This document shows, one piece after another, positions 15,766-27,310 of a DNA stretch of 64,000 bases; the first letter of the stretch is position 1, and each line of letters begins with the position of its first letter. The stretch covers positions 744,001 to 808,000 of the forward strand of contig NZ_NPKN01000001.1 of NCBI RefSeq assembly GCF_008329435.1. Reading direction: 5' to 3'. The notes under the pieces are model-generated. The model had not been told where the DNA came from, ran no database searches, and saw only the letters and a program-made list of their open reading frames with translations. Source of the stretch: Rhodanobacter sp. T12-5 (GTDB lineage Bacteria > Pseudomonadota > Gammaproteobacteria > Xanthomonadales > Rhodanobacteraceae). A program made the position numbers and the translations under genes.

Positions 15766-16776
15766 ATGCGGGTCCGCCTCGAAGATGTGGCGCGCGCGGC
15801 GAGCGTATCGCCCAAGACGGTGTCCCGCGTGCTCAACGACGAGGCCAACGTAAGCGACGAAACGCGCAAGCGCGTGCTGGCCGCGATGGAGGCGATGGAC
15901 TATCGCCCGCATCCGTCGGCGCGCAGCCTGGCCGGCAACCGCTCGTTCGTGGTGGCGATGCTGTACGACAACAACGACAACCCGGCCTCGACCTACCTGG
16001 CCGAGATCCAGGACGGCGTGCTCGAGGCCTGCGATGCGCACCGCTACAGCATGATGGTGCGCCCGCTGCGCATGCGCAGCGACGACTTCATCCGCCGGCT
16101 CGACGCACTGATCTCAGATCATCACCCCGACGGCGTGGTGCTGACGCCGCCGATCACCGACTACGCGCCGCTGCTGAAACGCCTGCGCGAACGCAACGTG
16201 CCGTATGCCAGCGTGTCGCCGCAGGGCGATGACGGCATCGGCGTGCGCATGGACGAGCAGGCCGCGGCCCGGGCGATGGTGGAACATCTGCTGGCGCTGG
16301 GCCATCGGCGCATCGCCCACCTCATCGGCATCGCCGATCACGGCGCCAGCCGCTGGCGACTGGCCGGCTACCGCGAGGCGATGGCCGCCGCCGGCCTGCC
16401 CGAGGACCCGGCGCTGGTGGTGCAGGGCGCGTTTACCTTCGGCTCCGGCGTTGCCGCCGCACGCGAGTTGTTCGCATTGAAGTCGCGGCCCACCGCCGTG
16501 TTCGCCGCCAACGACGACATGGCCACCGGCGTGATGTGGGCCGCCGGCGAATACGGGCTGAAGGTGCCGCACGACCTTTCCGTCTGCGGCTTCGACGACA
16601 CCCCGCTGGCACGCCAGCTGTGGCCGGCGCTCACCACCGTGCAGCAGCCCAGCCGCGAGATGGGCCGGCTGGCTGCGCTGCAACTGCTGAACGTGCTGCG
16701 CGGGCGTGGCCCGGGGCAGCTGGTGCAGGTGCCGTTCTCGCTGCAGGTCCGGGACTCGACCGCGCGGGTTCCCTGA
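15766..16776 (+). CDS. LacI-family transcriptional regulator, probable maltodextrin regulon repressor
   Basis: 336 residues. Residues 1-55 are a LacI helix-turn-helix plus hinge (LEDVARAASVSPKTVSRVLN, then RPHPSARSLAG). The rest is a periplasmic-binding-protein-like sugar-sensing domain (VVLTPPITD, GHRRIAHLIG, PTAVFAANDDMATGV, FDDTPLAR, LTTVQQPSREMG). GGAG stands five bases before the ATG. The gene is divergent from the glycosidase-transporter-amylase operon. The motif between them reappears in the second alpha-glucan locus, so this protein is the best candidate to bind it; effector probably a glucose oligomer. Only this LacI protein is encoded in the window, so the other operator types must have regulators elsewhere. 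Confidence 0.9.
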   Translation: MRVRLEDVARAASVSPKTVSRVLNDEANVSDETRKRVLAAMEAMDYRPHPSARSLAGNRSFVVAMLYDNNDNPASTYLAEIQDGVLEACDAHRYSMMVRPLRMRSDDFIRRLDALISDHHPDGVVLTPPITDYAPLLKRLRERNVPYASVSPQGDDGIGVRMDEQAAARAMVEHLLALGHRRIAHLIGIADHGASRWRLAGYREAMAAAGLPEDPALVVQGAFTFGSGVAAARELFALKSRPTAVFAANDDMATGVMWAAGEYGLKVPHDLSVCGFDDTPLARQLWPALTTVQQPSREMGRLAALQLLNVLRGRGPGQLVQVPFSLQVRDSTARVP

Positions 16777-16808
16777 GTTCGTCGCTGCCGGATATCGCGA
16801 CGCTTCCG

Positions 16809-16929
16809 TAGGAGCGACTTCAGTCGCGAGGGTGCGCAAGGCGCACCGCTTTCACCTCTCGACATGTATCTGCCCGCGCCGATGACGGGGCCGCTCTGGC
16901 GGCCCCTCGCGACTGAAGTCGCTCCCACA
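16809..16929. repeat. REP pair (inverted), GGAGCGACTTCAGTCGC family
   Basis: TAGGAGCGACTTCAGTCGCG at the left and CGCGACTGAAGTCGCTCCCA at the right enclose about 80 bases. It lies between the LacI gene and the GH3 gene. Confidence 0.85.
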
Positions 16930-16984
16930 GGAAAAGCGGCGTGCGGGTCGGATTGGCTGCCGCGGGCATGTTGCGCAGCAAATT

Positions 16985-16998
16985 GACAGCGCTGTCAT
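16985..16998. promoter_or_regulatory. LacI-type operator TGACAGCGCTGTCA
   Basis: A perfect 14-bp palindrome with a central GCGC, just upstream of the GH3 gene. The same sequence occurs twice at 27206-27240, between a TonB receptor and a halogenase-like gene. Confidence 0.8.
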
Positions 16999-17056
16999 AC
17001 GTGCCACTATGCGGTTTCGACGCGCGCCGCCGGCGCGCCAGCCTGGAGCCCCGCCC

Positions 17057-19633
<2,577 letters not shown>

Positions 19634-19890
19634 TTCGCGAAAGCGATCGCTCCCTGCCTGGCATCGTCGACTGCGCGACATCGCTGAACGATCGAAAATC
19701 GAGTGCAGCCAGGGGCCGTCGAAGGCTGCCTTGGCAAAGTTTGTCGCGCGTCGCGAAGCGAGTGCCGGCGGGGAGTGACTGAATCGGATTATCGGGGCAG
19801 GGCGACGCCGATGTCCGCGTTGCCCATCGCAAGTCCCGCTTGCCACATATCAGGCGTCCGTCGTCGCTGGCGCGGCTACACTCAAACCTG

Positions 19891-21006
19891 ATGAACATGC
19901 TGCCTCGCCCACCTTCGACGGATGTCCGCGCTGACTACGGCGCGACGTTCCCTCAGAAAAGCATGGCCGCGTTGTGGGCTTTGTGGGCAGTGTTCTGGCT
20001 GCTCATGATCGGCGTTTCCATCGAGGATCAACTCCGTAATCCGCTCACCCGGTGGTGGGAGCCCGTCCTGACGGAGGGGAGTTCGGCGCTAGTGTCGACC
20101 GGATGGATGTGGCTTGCCGTCCGGGTTCGCGAGCGCCATGTGCCCTATCTGGACAAGCCGCTGGTCTGGTTCGCCAGCTACTTGCGGTGGTTGCCGTTGA
20201 TCTTCGTCACGTGGATTACGGCGGTTTACACGATACGACATGGCGTCTACGCCGCCGTGGGCCGCACCTACGAGCATCCAGGCTGGGGCTTCGTCTCTGT
20301 ATACGAGAGCATCAAACTGACGATTTTTGCGGGACTGTGGCTCGGGATCCTGTTTGGCATCGATTCCTATGGACAGTGGCAACTCCAGCGGCACCGTCTG
20401 TTGCAAACGCAGAAAGCGCTGGCCGAGGCGCAGCTTGCGCAGCTTCAGGGTCAGCTGCGGCCGCATTTCCTGTTCAACGCACTCAACACCGTCTCGGCCC
20501 TGATGCATACGGATGTGGCGCGGGCCGACCGTCTGGTGGCGGCGCTCGGGGATCTGCTGCGTATCAGTCTTCGATCCATTGAGCATGAGATGACGCCGCT
20601 CGCTGAAGAACTTCGCACGCTTGAGCTATACGCGGACATCATGCACGAGCGGTTTCGGGATCGCGTGACACTGAGCTGGCAGACCGATCCGACGCTCCTC
20701 GACATTCCCGTTCCGGCGCTACTGCTGCAGCCCTTGCTTGAGAATGTGTTCAAACACGGTGTCGAGCCTACGGTGATGCCCGTACGCATCCATATCAGCG
20801 TTCTGCGCGAAAGCGACTCGCTGGCAATCGCCGTGAGCAACTCGAGCTCCATGCTGGCACCGGAGCATCGTGACGGGGTGGGATTCCGCAACTGCCGGGA
20901 GCGGCTGGGCATCATCTACGGCGATGCAGCGTCCCTGCGGGTCCGCAACGAGGACGACGGCGTTGCCGCGCGCGTCTTGATACCGCTGGCGGATACCGTC
21001 CAGTGA
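19891..21006 (+). CDS. LytS-type sensor histidine kinase
   Basis: 371 residues from the ATG at 19891; a longer frame starts at 19840 and neither has a strong ribosome binding site. About residues 25-165 hold four membrane helices without a large extracytoplasmic loop. A coiled stretch (LQTQKALAEAQLAQLQGQL) leads to the His_kinase signature RPHFLFNALNTVSAL with the phospho-accepting histidine, then to an HATPase domain (PALLLQPLLENVFKHG as N-box, GVGFRNCRERL as G-box). The stop overlaps the start of the LytTR regulator, giving a coupled two-component pair. The signal is unknown. Confidence 0.9.
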   Translation: MNMLPRPPSTDVRADYGATFPQKSMAALWALWAVFWLLMIGVSIEDQLRNPLTRWWEPVLTEGSSALVSTGWMWLAVRVRERHVPYLDKPLVWFASYLRWLPLIFVTWITAVYTIRHGVYAAVGRTYEHPGWGFVSVYESIKLTIFAGLWLGILFGIDSYGQWQLQRHRLLQTQKALAEAQLAQLQGQLRPHFLFNALNTVSALMHTDVARADRLVAALGDLLRISLRSIEHEMTPLAEELRTLELYADIMHERFRDRVTLSWQTDPTLLDIPVPALLLQPLLENVFKHGVEPTVMPVRIHISVLRESDSLAIAVSNSSSMLAPEHRDGVGFRNCRERLGIIYGDAASLRVRNEDDGVAARVLIPLADTVQ

Positions 21007-21743
21007 TCCGCGTCGTGATCGCCGACGATGAGGCGCCGGCCCGCGAGAAGCTCGAACGCGGGGTAGGCGAACAACCGGATATGGCAGTCGTCGGATCGGC
21101 TGAGGACGGATTGTCTGCGGCGCAGTGTATCGAGCAACTCCGCCCGGAAGTGGTCTTTCTTGATGTCCAGATGCCGACCTTGTCGGGACTCCAGGTCGCC
21201 GCACAGCTCGAGCCGTCGAATGCACCGCTGATCGTGTTCGTGACTGCATTTGACGAACATGCGGTGAAGGCGTTCGATCTCAATGCGGTCGACTATCTGC
21301 TCAAGCCTTACGACCTGGATCGTTTTGCGCGAACCGTGCAACGCGTCAGGGAGCGACTGAACGCCCATGAGTCGGGCGCAACAGCGGTAGCGGTTGGACG
21401 AGCACGGGCACTTTCCTGCGAGCGCTTGCTCGTGCCGGATGGCGAGCGGCTACAGCTGATCGATGCGGCATCCGTCGAATGGCTCGAAGCCGACGACAAC
21501 TACGTCCACGTGCACACGGCTGCGCGCAACTACCTGTTGCGCAGGACACTGCAGGATCTGCTGTCCCAGCTGGGGGAACAGCGCTTCGTGCGCATCCACA
21601 AGTCGACAGCGGTGAACCTCGATTCTGTCGCATCGCTCACCCCCCTCTTCAAGGGCGACTACGAAATCCATCTGCACAACGGCCGCATTCTCCGGCTCAG
21701 CCGACGGTATCGCGACGCGTTGTTCGCCCGCATGGGTCGATAA
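21003..21743 (+). CDS. LytTR-family response regulator
   Basis: 246 residues from a GTG start that overlaps the kinase stop. The receiver domain (VVIADDEAPAREKLE, phospho-acceptor in VVFLDVQMPTLSGLQ, KPYDLDRFA) spans residues 1-125. The LytTR DNA-binding domain fills the C-terminus (DAASVEWLEADDNYVHVHT, LLRRTLQDLLSQL, FVRIHKSTAVNLDSV, LRLSRRYRDALF). Such regulators bind direct repeats upstream of transporter or exopolysaccharide genes. The two permease genes that follow are the obvious targets. Confidence 0.92.
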   Translation: MIRVVIADDEAPAREKLERGVGEQPDMAVVGSAEDGLSAAQCIEQLRPEVVFLDVQMPTLSGLQVAAQLEPSNAPLIVFVTAFDEHAVKAFDLNAVDYLLKPYDLDRFARTVQRVRERLNAHESGATAVAVGRARALSCERLLVPDGERLQLIDAASVEWLEADDNYVHVHTAARNYLLRRTLQDLLSQLGEQRFVRIHKSTAVNLDSVASLTPLFKGDYEIHLHNGRILRLSRRYRDALFARMGR

Positions 21744-21886
21744 CGTCCGGCTCACCACGCCGACGTCTCCATTCACCCCCAATCTGCTGCTGCCTTGGTG
21801 CTGCCGGATCAAGCTGCAGTGAAGGGAAGCGTGTGGGTCGTACACGCTCCCGTTTGCAGAAGCGGAAGTGAATGAAGGGGAAAGGA

Positions 21887-23191
21887 ATGTTCGGCTACTA
21901 CTTTGACCTTGCCTTGCGCAGCCTCCGACGCAACAAGGTGCTCACCGCGCTGATGGTGATGGCTATAGCGCTGGGCATCGGTACCAGCATGACCACGCTG
22001 ACCGTACTGCACGTGCTGTCAGGCGATCCGTTGCCAGGGCGCAGCAGCACGTTGTATGCGCCGCAGCTTGATCCACGCGACATGGGTGACTATCAAGCGC
22101 AGGGCGAACCACCGGATCGAGTCACCTGGATCGACGGCATGAACCTGTTGCAGGCGAAGCGGGCGGATCGCCAGGCGCTGATGACAGGCGGTTCGGTGGC
22201 TATCCAGCCAGCGCAGTCCGCGTTCGATCCATTTTACGAGACCGCGCGCTATACCACGGCCGATTTCTTTCCCATGTTCGGTGTGCCGTTCCGGTACGGC
22301 CATGCCTGGGGCGCGCCGGAGGATGCGGCCAGCGCAGCCGTGGTCGTGATCAGCAGCACGCTCAATGACAAGCTGTTCGGTGGTCGCGACAGCCGCGGAC
22401 GCATGCTGCGCGTGGAGGGTCATGCCCTGCGCATCATCGGCGTGCTGGGTGACTGGCGGCCGAATCCGCATTTCTACGATCTCAACCTGAAGAGCTACGG
22501 TGGGGACGAAGGCGTCTACCTGCCGCTGTCCACCTCGCAGGATCTGCATCTGGCGCATGTCGGCGGTGCCGATTGCTGGGGCAATGGTGGTGACGGCGCC
22601 ACTCCCGCGCATACGGCACCCTGCGTGTGGCTGCAGTTCTGGGTGCAGTTGGATACGCCGACCCGGGTTGCCGCGTACCGGCAGTTTCTGATCCATTACT
22701 CGCTGGAGCAGAAGTCGCTGGGCCGCTTTCTGCGTCCGCCCAACGTACGCCTGCGCAATCTGATGCAGTGGCTGGACTACGAGCAGGTCGTGCCTGGTGA
22801 TGTGCGGTTGCAGAACTGGCTGGCACTGGGTTTCCTGCTCGTGTGCCTGGTCAATACGGTAGGCCTGATGCTGGCCAAGTTCCTGCGCCGCTCCGCCGAA
22901 CTGGGGGTGCGCCGCGCGCTGGGCGCATCGCGCCGTGCGCTGTTCATGCAGTTGCTGGTGGAGTCCGGTGTGATCGGGCTTGCGGGTGGGCTTGGCGGCC
23001 TGCTGCTGGCGTATCTCGGGCTGTGGCTGGTGCGACGACGGCCGGCCGATTACGCGCCGCTGGCACATCTGGATGGCGCGATGCTGGGGATGACACTCGT
23101 GCTGGCGGTGGTTGCCAGTCTGCTGGCCGGCGCGCTGCCAGCCTGGCGCGCCTGTCAGATCACTCCCGGCCTGCAACTGAAGAGCCATTGA
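21887..23191 (+). CDS. MacB-type ABC permease, first of a pair
   Basis: 434 residues from the methionine at 21887, which has GGGGAAAGG upstream and gives the usual family start (MFGYYFDLALRSLRRNK); an ATG at 21872 is an alternative. One N-terminal membrane helix is followed by a large periplasmic MacB-like domain (about residues 45-280), then the FtsX core with three helices (LGFLLVCLVNTVGLML, ELGVRRALGASRRALFMQLLVESGVIGLAGG, LVLAVVASLLAGALPAW). The next permease starts one base after the stop. It probably forms a heterodimer with it. No ATPase gene is adjacent. Confidence 0.87.
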   Translation: MFGYYFDLALRSLRRNKVLTALMVMAIALGIGTSMTTLTVLHVLSGDPLPGRSSTLYAPQLDPRDMGDYQAQGEPPDRVTWIDGMNLLQAKRADRQALMTGGSVAIQPAQSAFDPFYETARYTTADFFPMFGVPFRYGHAWGAPEDAASAAVVVISSTLNDKLFGGRDSRGRMLRVEGHALRIIGVLGDWRPNPHFYDLNLKSYGGDEGVYLPLSTSQDLHLAHVGGADCWGNGGDGATPAHTAPCVWLQFWVQLDTPTRVAAYRQFLIHYSLEQKSLGRFLRPPNVRLRNLMQWLDYEQVVPGDVRLQNWLALGFLLVCLVNTVGLMLAKFLRRSAELGVRRALGASRRALFMQLLVESGVIGLAGGLGGLLLAYLGLWLVRRRPADYAPLAHLDGAMLGMTLVLAVVASLLAGALPAWRACQITPGLQLKSH

Positions 23192-23192
23192 C

Positions 23193-24425
23193 ATGGATAT
23201 CCGACCGATTCTGTCCACCCTGCGCCGGCACAAGATCACCGCATCGCTGTTGATCCTGCAGATTGCGCTGACCTGCGCCATCGTGTGCAACGCGGTGTTC
23301 CTGATCCATCAACGCCTGCAGCAGATCGACATTCCCAGCGGCATCGCCGAGCACGAACTGCTGCAGATAAGGTTTGCGTACATCGGCGATCGACCGAATG
23401 CCTATGCGCAGGCTCAAACCGATCTGGCGACACTGCGGCAGATCGCCGGGGTGCAGGCGGTGGCGCTGGCAAACCAGTTGCCGCTGAGTGGTTATTCCAT
23501 GTCCAACAGCGGCATCAAGCTGCTTCCTCAACAGCAAAAGACCTCGCTCGAAGTGGCCAGCTATTACGGCCAGAACCTGTTGGCTACGCTGGGTGTACGG
23601 CTGATTTCGGGGCGAGATTTTCAGCCCGACGAACTGGTCGACCTGAAAACCGCGCTGCCCGCGTTGCACAGTGGCGACATGAAAAATCTGCCGCACACCG
23701 TAATCATCGATCAGCCAGTCGCCGCGCGTCTGTGGCCGGGCCAGAACGCGCTGGGCAAGACGATCTACTTTGGCAACGACATACCGATGCAGGTGGTCGG
23801 CGTGAGCTCGCCACTGGCACGGCCGGACTCGCTGCAGATGGGCGCCCAGAACAGCATCGTGTTTCCGATACGCCTGACCGCGACGGAGGGCGGAAGCTAT
23901 GTGATTCGAACCACCACGGGGGATCGCGAGCAGGTGCTGAAATCCGCACTGGCTGCGCTCAAGCGCCTCGATCCCAATCGCATCGTGCTGGAGCAGCGCA
24001 CCTATGACGAACTACGCCATGGGTACTTCCAAGACGACCGGGCCATGGCCGGCATGCTGGCTGGGGTTATCGCGGCGCTGTTGCTCGTCACCGCGCTGGG
24101 TATTGCCGGACTGGCCAGCTTCTGGGTTGGGCAGCGCCGCCGCACCATCGGCGTGCGCCGCGCTCTCGGTGCCACCCGCGGCAACATCCTGCATTACTTC
24201 CAGACGGAGAACTTCCTGCTGGCGACAATCGGTATTGCGCTGGGAATGGCGCTGCCCTACGGCATCAACCTGCTCTTGATGATGCGCTACGAATTGCCGC
24301 GGTTGCCCGGCATCTACTTGCCGGTCGGCGCGTTGGCTCTGTGGGCCATCGGCCAGCTCGCCGTGCTCGGTCCCGCGCTTCGTGCCGCCGCCGTGCCGCC
24401 GGTGGTGGCGACGAGGGGCGATTGA
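23193..24425 (+). CDS. MacB-type ABC permease, second of a pair
   Basis: 410 residues with the same architecture: one N-terminal helix (LLILQIALTCAIVCNAVFLI), a periplasmic domain of about 240 residues (GVQAVALANQLPLSG; VIIDQPVAARLWPGQNALGK), then the FtsX domain (LGIAGLASFWVGQRRRTIGVRRALGATRG). Start codon lies two bases after the stop of its partner, so the pair is co-translated. Related pairs with LytTR regulators in Xanthomonadales export peptides or small molecules. The window contains neither the ATPase nor a membrane-fusion protein for this system, which must be supplied from elsewhere. Confidence 0.87.
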   Translation: MDIRPILSTLRRHKITASLLILQIALTCAIVCNAVFLIHQRLQQIDIPSGIAEHELLQIRFAYIGDRPNAYAQAQTDLATLRQIAGVQAVALANQLPLSGYSMSNSGIKLLPQQQKTSLEVASYYGQNLLATLGVRLISGRDFQPDELVDLKTALPALHSGDMKNLPHTVIIDQPVAARLWPGQNALGKTIYFGNDIPMQVVGVSSPLARPDSLQMGAQNSIVFPIRLTATEGGSYVIRTTTGDREQVLKSALAALKRLDPNRIVLEQRTYDELRHGYFQDDRAMAGMLAGVIAALLLVTALGIAGLASFWVGQRRRTIGVRRALGATRGNILHYFQTENFLLATIGIALGMALPYGINLLLMMRYELPRLPGIYLPVGALALWAIGQLAVLGPALRAAAVPPVVATRGD

Positions 24426-24501
24426 ACCTGGAGGCGGATCCAGCGGCGAGGCATCGGTGAAGGAGAAGGATGATTAGCCCGTGTTATCGGGGGTAGGGTG
24501 A

Positions 24502-24525
24502 CTTCCCCCTGCTTCGCGGGGGAAG
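24502..24525. repeat. Stable hairpin after the permease operon
   Basis: CTTCCCCC and GGGGGAAG pair around TGCTTCGC. There is no T-run, so it is not a classical terminator, but it lies 77 bases after the permease stop and may mark the 3' end of that transcript. Confidence 0.55.
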
Positions 24526-24642
24526 CGAGAGCCACCATTCACAGGCCCCGAGCACGAGCGGAATCGCCAAACGTCTTCAATCACTCGGGAGCGACGGACG
24601 GTGTCCGCCTTGCAACGTCGACGGATCGAACCTCTCGCGCAT

Positions 24643-24673
24643 AAAAAAAGGATGCCCCGTTGCCGGGGCATCC
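24643..24673 (-). terminator. Rho-independent terminator of the TonB receptor gene
   Basis: On the minus strand GGATGCCCCGGCAACGGGGC continues as ATCC and then TTTTTTT. This gives an excellent GC-rich stem with a T tail, 48 bases after the receptor stop. Confidence 0.9.
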
Positions 24674-24720
24674 AGTGGCGACCGAGGGGAGGGGTCACGT
24701 CGCCAGAGGTAACCTGAAAC

Positions 24721-27138
24721 CTAGAACCACACGCCGACGTCGACGCCGTAGGTGCGTGGCGGCAGGTATTGCGAGGTGTAGATGAAGCCGCCGTCCGCGG
24801 TGGTGAAGCGGTCGGCACTGGTGCGGACCTTGCCGTCGGTGACGTTCTGCACGTAGGCCGAGACCCACCAGCGGTCCTGCGGCTCGGAGTAGCGCAGCGA
24901 GATGTCGCCGCGGCCGTAGGCCTTCTGCTTGTCGCCGTCGCCCAGGTTGAACGTGCTCAGCCACTGCGCGCTCTGGTATTGCGCGGAGATGCGCGGGGTG
25001 AGGCGGCCGCCGTTGGGCAGGTGGAAATCGTGTTCGTAGATCGCGGTGAGCGAGGTGTTCGGCGCGTGCGGCAGGTCGTTGCCGCTGACGTCGACGCAGT
25101 TGCTGATGCCGGACGCCGGGTCGCAGGCGGGCAGGCCCTGGTAGTCGTTGCTGCCGGCGTACTTGAGCGTGCCCAGCTCCTTCTTCGGGATCGCCGAGAA
25201 CACCAGGTTGAGCCGGTCGTTCTGGCCCGAAAGCGCCAGCTCGGATTCGAAGCCCATCACCTTGGTGGTGCCCTTGACGTTGGAGAAGCCCAGTCCGCGG
25301 TTGCCGTCGGGGTAGGTGATCGGCGCAGCCAGCTGGAAGTTCTTGAACTGCTCGTAGTAGATCGCGCTGTTCCAGGTCAGGTGGCCGTCGAGGAAGCTGA
25401 ACTTGGAGCCGACTTCGTAGTTGGTCAGCGTCTCCGGCTCGTACAGCGTGCCGGCGTCCTGGGTGCCGCCGGACTTGTAGCCGGTGGATACGCTGGCATA
25501 CAGCAGGCCGTGCTGGCCCACGTCGCCATCCAGCCGCGCCAGCCAGGTGACCTTGCTCTTGTCGTACTTCGCGTCGTTGACGGTGGATACGTTGAAGCCC
25601 ACGTTGCCCGGTTCGACGTCCGGCGAGATCGGCACCTGCGGCACGGTCGGATCGTAGGCCCAGCCCCAGCCGCGGCCGCCCTCGTTCTTCTTGGTGTCGT
25701 TGGACCAGCGCGCGCCGCCGGTCAGGCGCAGGCCGTCGGTGATGTGCCAGGTGGCCTGACCGAAGAACGCCTTGGACTCCACCGTCTCCTTCGGCTGGAT
25801 GAACGAGCCCTGCCAGGACACCGTACCCTGCGAGGTGCCGTTGAGAATCGGGATATCGAAGCGGATGTTGTTGTCCTCCGCCGCGTAGTAGGCGCCGAGG
25901 ATCCAGTCCACCGCGTTGTCGCCGGTCGATTTCAGGTCCAGCTCGTGGCTGTAGTTCTTGTAGTTGGAGAAGTTGGTGCGGTCGGCCTGGTAGGGCGCGC
26001 CGGTGGTGAAGCTGGTCGGCACCTGCGCGCCGTTGTCCTGGTCGAAGTTGCTCTTGCCGGAGAAACGGTTGAAGCCGGCGACGTAGCTCAGCGTCATCGA
26101 ATCGCCGATCTTGAAATCCATCCGGCTGCGCACCGTGTTGGAGTCGCGCTTCAGGTAGGGCGCGGTGTCGATCAGCGCCGACCAGAAATCCTGTCCGGCG
26201 CGCGGCTGCTGCATCAGGCTCATGCCGGGCGTGCCGCGATCGCGGAAGTATTCCCAGGACAGGTTCCAGGTGAATGCATCGCTGGGCTGCCACAGTGCGC
26301 TGACGCGCGCCGCGCTCTGGTCCTGCGCGTTGTACTTGTCGCCGCCGGTGACGTAGTCGCTGGCGTTGATCGGCTGGAACGTGGCCAGGCTGCCGCCGCT
26401 GGCGAGATACGCGGCCTGCTGCTGGGCGAGCGAGGGCAGTTGCTTCGACGGGTTCTGGTAATCCACGTAGCCGTCGTGCTGCTCCTGCGCGATCGCCACG
26501 CGCATGCCGAACGTGCTGCTGATCGGCAGGTTCACCATGGCGCGGGTGCCGACATGGCTGTAGCTGCCGGCCTCGATTTGCGCGTTGCCGTAGAAGCCGC
26601 TGAGGTCCGGCTTGGCGGTCTGGAAATTGACCACGCCGGCGGTGGAGTTGCGACCCCACAGCGTACCTTGCGGGCCGCGCAGGACTTCCACGCTGTCGAT
26701 GTCCAGCAACAGGCCGGCGGCCGCTTCCGGGCGCGGCGAGTACACGCCGTCGATGAACATCGCCACTTCCGGGTCGGCGTATTCGGTCTTGGCGCTGTCG
26801 TTGCCGATGCCGCGCATGGTCAGGGTGACCACGCCGTGGTCGCCCTGCGAGGTGGCCTGGAAACCCGGCACCAGCTTGGTGATGTCCTGCACGGTCATCA
26901 CCCGTTCCTTGTCCAGCGTATCGCCGCCGATCGCGCTGATCGCGACCGGCGTTTTCTGCAGCGGCGTCTCGCGCTTGGTGGCGGTGACCTGGATGGCGTC
27001 CAGGTCCTGGACTTTCTTGGTCGTCGCCGTCTTTGGCGTGCTCGTGTCCGGGGTCGCATCCTGCCCTGCGGCATGGACGGCACCCGTGGCAAATATGGCG
27101 GTCATGGCGACGTACAGTGCCGAGTAGCGTAGTTTCAT
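24721..27138 (-). CDS. TonB-dependent outer-membrane receptor (beta-glucan regulon)
   Basis: 805 residues from the ATG at 27138, preceded by GGAGAGGGTGAA; the longer frame to 27168 is not needed. A signal peptide (MKLRYSALYVAMTAIFATGAVHA) is followed by a linker, a plug domain (AIQVTATKRETPLQKTPVAIS, MRGIGNDSAKTEYADPEVAMF, VLRGPQGTLWGRNSTAGVVN) and a 22-strand barrel with the terminal phenylalanine (GVDVGVWF). The plug resembles FyuA/iron- and carbohydrate-type receptors. Two TGACAGCGCTGTCA operators stand between it and the divergent halogenase-like gene, as before the GH3 gene, suggesting uptake of beta-glucan oligosaccharides. The ligand is inferred from regulation only. Confidence 0.9.
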   Translation of the reverse strand: MKLRYSALYVAMTAIFATGAVHAAGQDATPDTSTPKTATTKKVQDLDAIQVTATKRETPLQKTPVAISAIGGDTLDKERVMTVQDITKLVPGFQATSQGDHGVVTLTMRGIGNDSAKTEYADPEVAMFIDGVYSPRPEAAAGLLLDIDSVEVLRGPQGTLWGRNSTAGVVNFQTAKPDLSGFYGNAQIEAGSYSHVGTRAMVNLPISSTFGMRVAIAQEQHDGYVDYQNPSKQLPSLAQQQAAYLASGGSLATFQPINASDYVTGGDKYNAQDQSAARVSALWQPSDAFTWNLSWEYFRDRGTPGMSLMQQPRAGQDFWSALIDTAPYLKRDSNTVRSRMDFKIGDSMTLSYVAGFNRFSGKSNFDQDNGAQVPTSFTTGAPYQADRTNFSNYKNYSHELDLKSTGDNAVDWILGAYYAAEDNNIRFDIPILNGTSQGTVSWQGSFIQPKETVESKAFFGQATWHITDGLRLTGGARWSNDTKKNEGGRGWGWAYDPTVPQVPISPDVEPGNVGFNVSTVNDAKYDKSKVTWLARLDGDVGQHGLLYASVSTGYKSGGTQDAGTLYEPETLTNYEVGSKFSFLDGHLTWNSAIYYEQFKNFQLAAPITYPDGNRGLGFSNVKGTTKVMGFESELALSGQNDRLNLVFSAIPKKELGTLKYAGSNDYQGLPACDPASGISNCVDVSGNDLPHAPNTSLTAIYEHDFHLPNGGRLTPRISAQYQSAQWLSTFNLGDGDKQKAYGRGDISLRYSEPQDRWWVSAYVQNVTDGKVRTSADRFTTADGGFIYTSQYLPPRTYGVDVGVWF

Positions 27139-27205
27139 TTCACCCTCTCCCCAAATCGTCGTGGACATGCGATGCAGTGGTCATGGACATGCGGTAGTCT
27201 GTACA

Positions 27206-27219
27206 TGACAGCGCTGTCA
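27206..27219. promoter_or_regulatory. LacI-type operator TGACAGCGCTGTCA, copy 1
   Basis: A perfect 14-bp palindrome between the divergent TonB receptor and halogenase-like genes; identical to 16985-16998. Confidence 0.82.
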
Positions 27220-27226
27220 ATTTTTA

Positions 27227-27240
27227 TGACAGCGCTGTCA
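27227..27240. promoter_or_regulatory. LacI-type operator TGACAGCGCTGTCA, copy 2
   Basis: Identical to copy 1 and exactly 21 bases away centre to centre, two helical turns. Two bound dimers would lie on the same DNA face. Confidence 0.82.
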
Positions 27241-27310
27241 TAGGGGCCGATCCTACTGCGAAATTTCACGATTGGCTTGTTGCTGCGCAGCAAAGCGGGG
27301 AGGACGGGAA

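Noticed and set aside
20719-21368. Several minus-strand frames opposite the LytS/LytTR genes
   Set aside because: Both two-component genes are complete on the plus strand with all signature residues; these are shadows.
24502-24525. Classical terminator for the permease operon
   Set aside because: A good stem but without the T-run needed for Rho-independent termination; kept only as a repeat.
24769-27132. Long plus-strand open frame antisense to the TonB receptor gene
   Set aside because: It is a shadow produced by the high GC content; its translation lacks any family pattern, whereas the opposite strand has a signal peptide, plug and barrel.
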